Shown here piece by piece: positions 53,301 through 64,000 of a stretch of 64,000 nt of DNA. The number at the start of each line of letters is the position of its first letter. Position 1 is the stretch's first letter. The notes under the pieces were generated by a model. The model had not been told where the DNA came from. It did no database searches and saw nothing but the letters and a program-made list of their open reading frames with translations. Source of the DNA: Glandiceps talaboti (Eukaryota; Hemichordata; Enteropneusta; Spengelidae); assembly GCF_964340395.1 (NCBI RefSeq), contig NC_135552.1, forward strand, positions 13,283,694 through 13,347,693. Direction: 5' to 3'. The position numbers and the translations under genes were made by a program.

Positions 53301-54180
53301 GGTAAACAGCACCCTCTATCAATGTTTCTTCCATAAGCATCATATACTATAAATGGCAGGAATTGTCAGATCTGATTATGCAAGACTTTGTATAAAAACT
53401 GCTATGTTCAGACTTCAATCAAACAAGTTGATCTTGATTTGTTTATCACCCATTCAAATAGTAACATTAGAGAGCGCTATTCAAAAGAGCTGACAAATTC
53501 TTCAAATCTATTTCATATGAAATTGTGACACTTGCAGGTGCTATTCAATGGCACTGCCGAAAGAACTTCACATGAAATAGCGAGACACTAGAGGGCGCTG
53601 TTCAATGAAATTGTCATAATATGCAAAAAATCTATTTCAAAACCGTGAATGATTTGTTTTAAAAATATCTTCAACATGTGATTTATACGGAGCAATTAAT
53701 GACTGATGAATTGGAAATCTTTAAATTTTGTCGGATGAGTTGTATTATACCTAAGAAGGTTACTTGCGTAAATTTTACGGCTACCAACACTAGTTTCTTT
53801 CACACTTGTAATTACATTATCTAGCAAAAGGACACAATTTTAGCATATATGTTTTAGAAATGTAGTTAAGTGTTTCTACTTGACTGAGGCCTCATAATGC
53901 GATATAGTGTTTGATATATAGATGAGACAAGTGCAAATGTATACTGCCTGTCTTCAGGCAAACTGTCTGAGATTACAGTGTAGTTAGCATGTTGTGTCTA
54001 GACTGGTCCATTGTCAGTTTGTCAGATACCCAAATATGCCATTGTAGTTTTGAAATTGTGTTACCAACTGTGGACATGCGGGTGGACATGCTTGGAGTGT
54101 CATATGACTCACACTACCCAAATTGTTTGTATGCCAGTATTAAAGTGTTTAGGAATTATTGGGTCTAGTATTGAAGATGT
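50373..54180. other. Intergenic, possibly including the LIX1 3' UTR; no gene seen
   Basis: No exon with family resemblance. A 53 bp unit (TTCCCTATCAGGAAGTCTTC...) is tandemly doubled at about 51258-51360. Three loose repeats around 53468-53610 contain AGAGCGCTATTCAA, AGGTGCTATTCAA and AGAGGGCGCTGTTCAA. Short open frames (50817-51179, 52474-52815) have no family and no splice support. Confidence 0.45.
53587..53602. promoter_or_regulatory. CTCF-like motif
   Basis: CACTAGAGGGCGCTG fits the core of the animal CTCF consensus (CCASYAGRKGGCR-type). It lies between the MS4A pair and LIX1. The same phrase also occurs in dispersed repeats of many animals, so it may only mark a repeat. Confidence 0.3.
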
Positions 54181-54628
54181 CAGTATGCCAGCAGCAGCAG
54201 CATCAGCATTTCTTTCTTTTCCTTAGGAAACCCAAGTTCTTTTCCAGCATGTATGCCAGCATCAAAATGTCTTCAAAATATCAAATCCAGTCTAAACAGA
54301 TCCTTACTGATGGTATGCGGGCATCAACCATACATGTTCTTCTTTTCCTTCGGAAACTTAAATTGTTATCCAAACTGCATACCAGCATTACAGTCTCTTT
54401 CTTTACTAAGGAAACCTGAATTTTTTTCCAGAGTGTATGTTGGCATTAAAATGTCTTGAAAATGTCTTGAAAATATCGCATCTGGTTTAAAGATTTCCTA
54501 ACTGACTGCATGCCAGCATCAACATGTCTTTTTTTTCCCCTTGGGAAACCGAAGTTGTTTTTCAGAATGTATACAAAATGTCTTTAGAGTCTGGCATAAA
54601 AAAAAGTCTTGAAAGTGTCACATCTGGA
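54181..54628 (-). repeat. Degenerate tandem copies of the LIX1 coding tail
   Basis: Four diverged copies of the last 60-75 coding bases of LIX1 follow its stop codon. The shared GGAAAC anchor falls at 54226, 54352, 54410 and 54544, and at 54684 in the coding copy. The farthest unit (about 54181-54255) is still open in the LIX1 frame and reads GKELGFPKEKKEMLM against [15 protein letters not shown] in the gene, then meets a stop. The others have shifts or stops. Confidence 0.75.

Positions 54629-64000
<9,372 letters not shown>

Overview
The window looks like nuclear DNA of an invertebrate animal, most likely marine (amphioxus, a hemichordate or a similar non-vertebrate bilaterian would fit; the sequence does not fix the species). 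The reasons are split genes with canonical GT-AG introns, metazoan-only families (a TRPM channel, LIX1, MS4A/CD20-like proteins, a carbohydrate sulfotransferase), non-LTR retrotransposon debris, foldback elements and very many microsatellites. There are no operons, ribosome binding sites or CRISPR arrays. All gene models below were built by eye from reading frame, splice sites and phase, so outer UTR limits are mostly unknown.

Layout. 1-7.4 kb is gene-free and repeat-rich: a GA microsatellite, a degenerate AT-rich repeat, about five copies of a 310-382 bp satellite unit, and the first copy of a 1.4 kb dispersed repeat. 7.4-9.4 kb (minus) holds a carbohydrate sulfotransferase whose membrane anchor is in a separate first exon. 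A decayed copy of its catalytic exon lies at 10.3-10.6 kb. 12.5-14.7 kb is the second copy of the 1.4 kb repeat, broken by an insertion with a long palindrome. LINE fragments lie at 14.9-15.6 kb (plus) and 17.8-18.5 kb (minus).

18.6-29.7 kb (minus) is a 15-exon TRPM-family cation channel. Its exons join without a frame break into about 883 residues, but the large N-terminal melastatin region (MHR1/2) is not found, nor is any C-terminal enzyme domain. Divergent from it, 33-47 kb (plus) holds two tandemly duplicated four-transmembrane MS4A/CD20-like genes with identical exon plans. Both keep a non-coding first exon, an RFX-type X-box, a full CRE and a proline/glutamine/tyrosine-rich tail with a PPLY motif. 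A 99 bp foldback element with a 14 bp target duplication interrupts only the first copy's 3' flank, so the paralogue supplies the empty site.

54.6-58.7 kb (minus) carries three exons of a LIX1-family gene; its first exon was not found. The last 70 or so bases of its coding sequence belong to a degenerate tandem array that continues into the 3' flank. One of its introns holds a 373 bp inverted repeat. 58.8-64 kb shows no gene I can support.

The genes do not form an obvious pathway. The points most worth following are the MHR1/2-less TRPM, the conserved control sites of the MS4A pair, the LIX1 tail array and the set of foldback structures.
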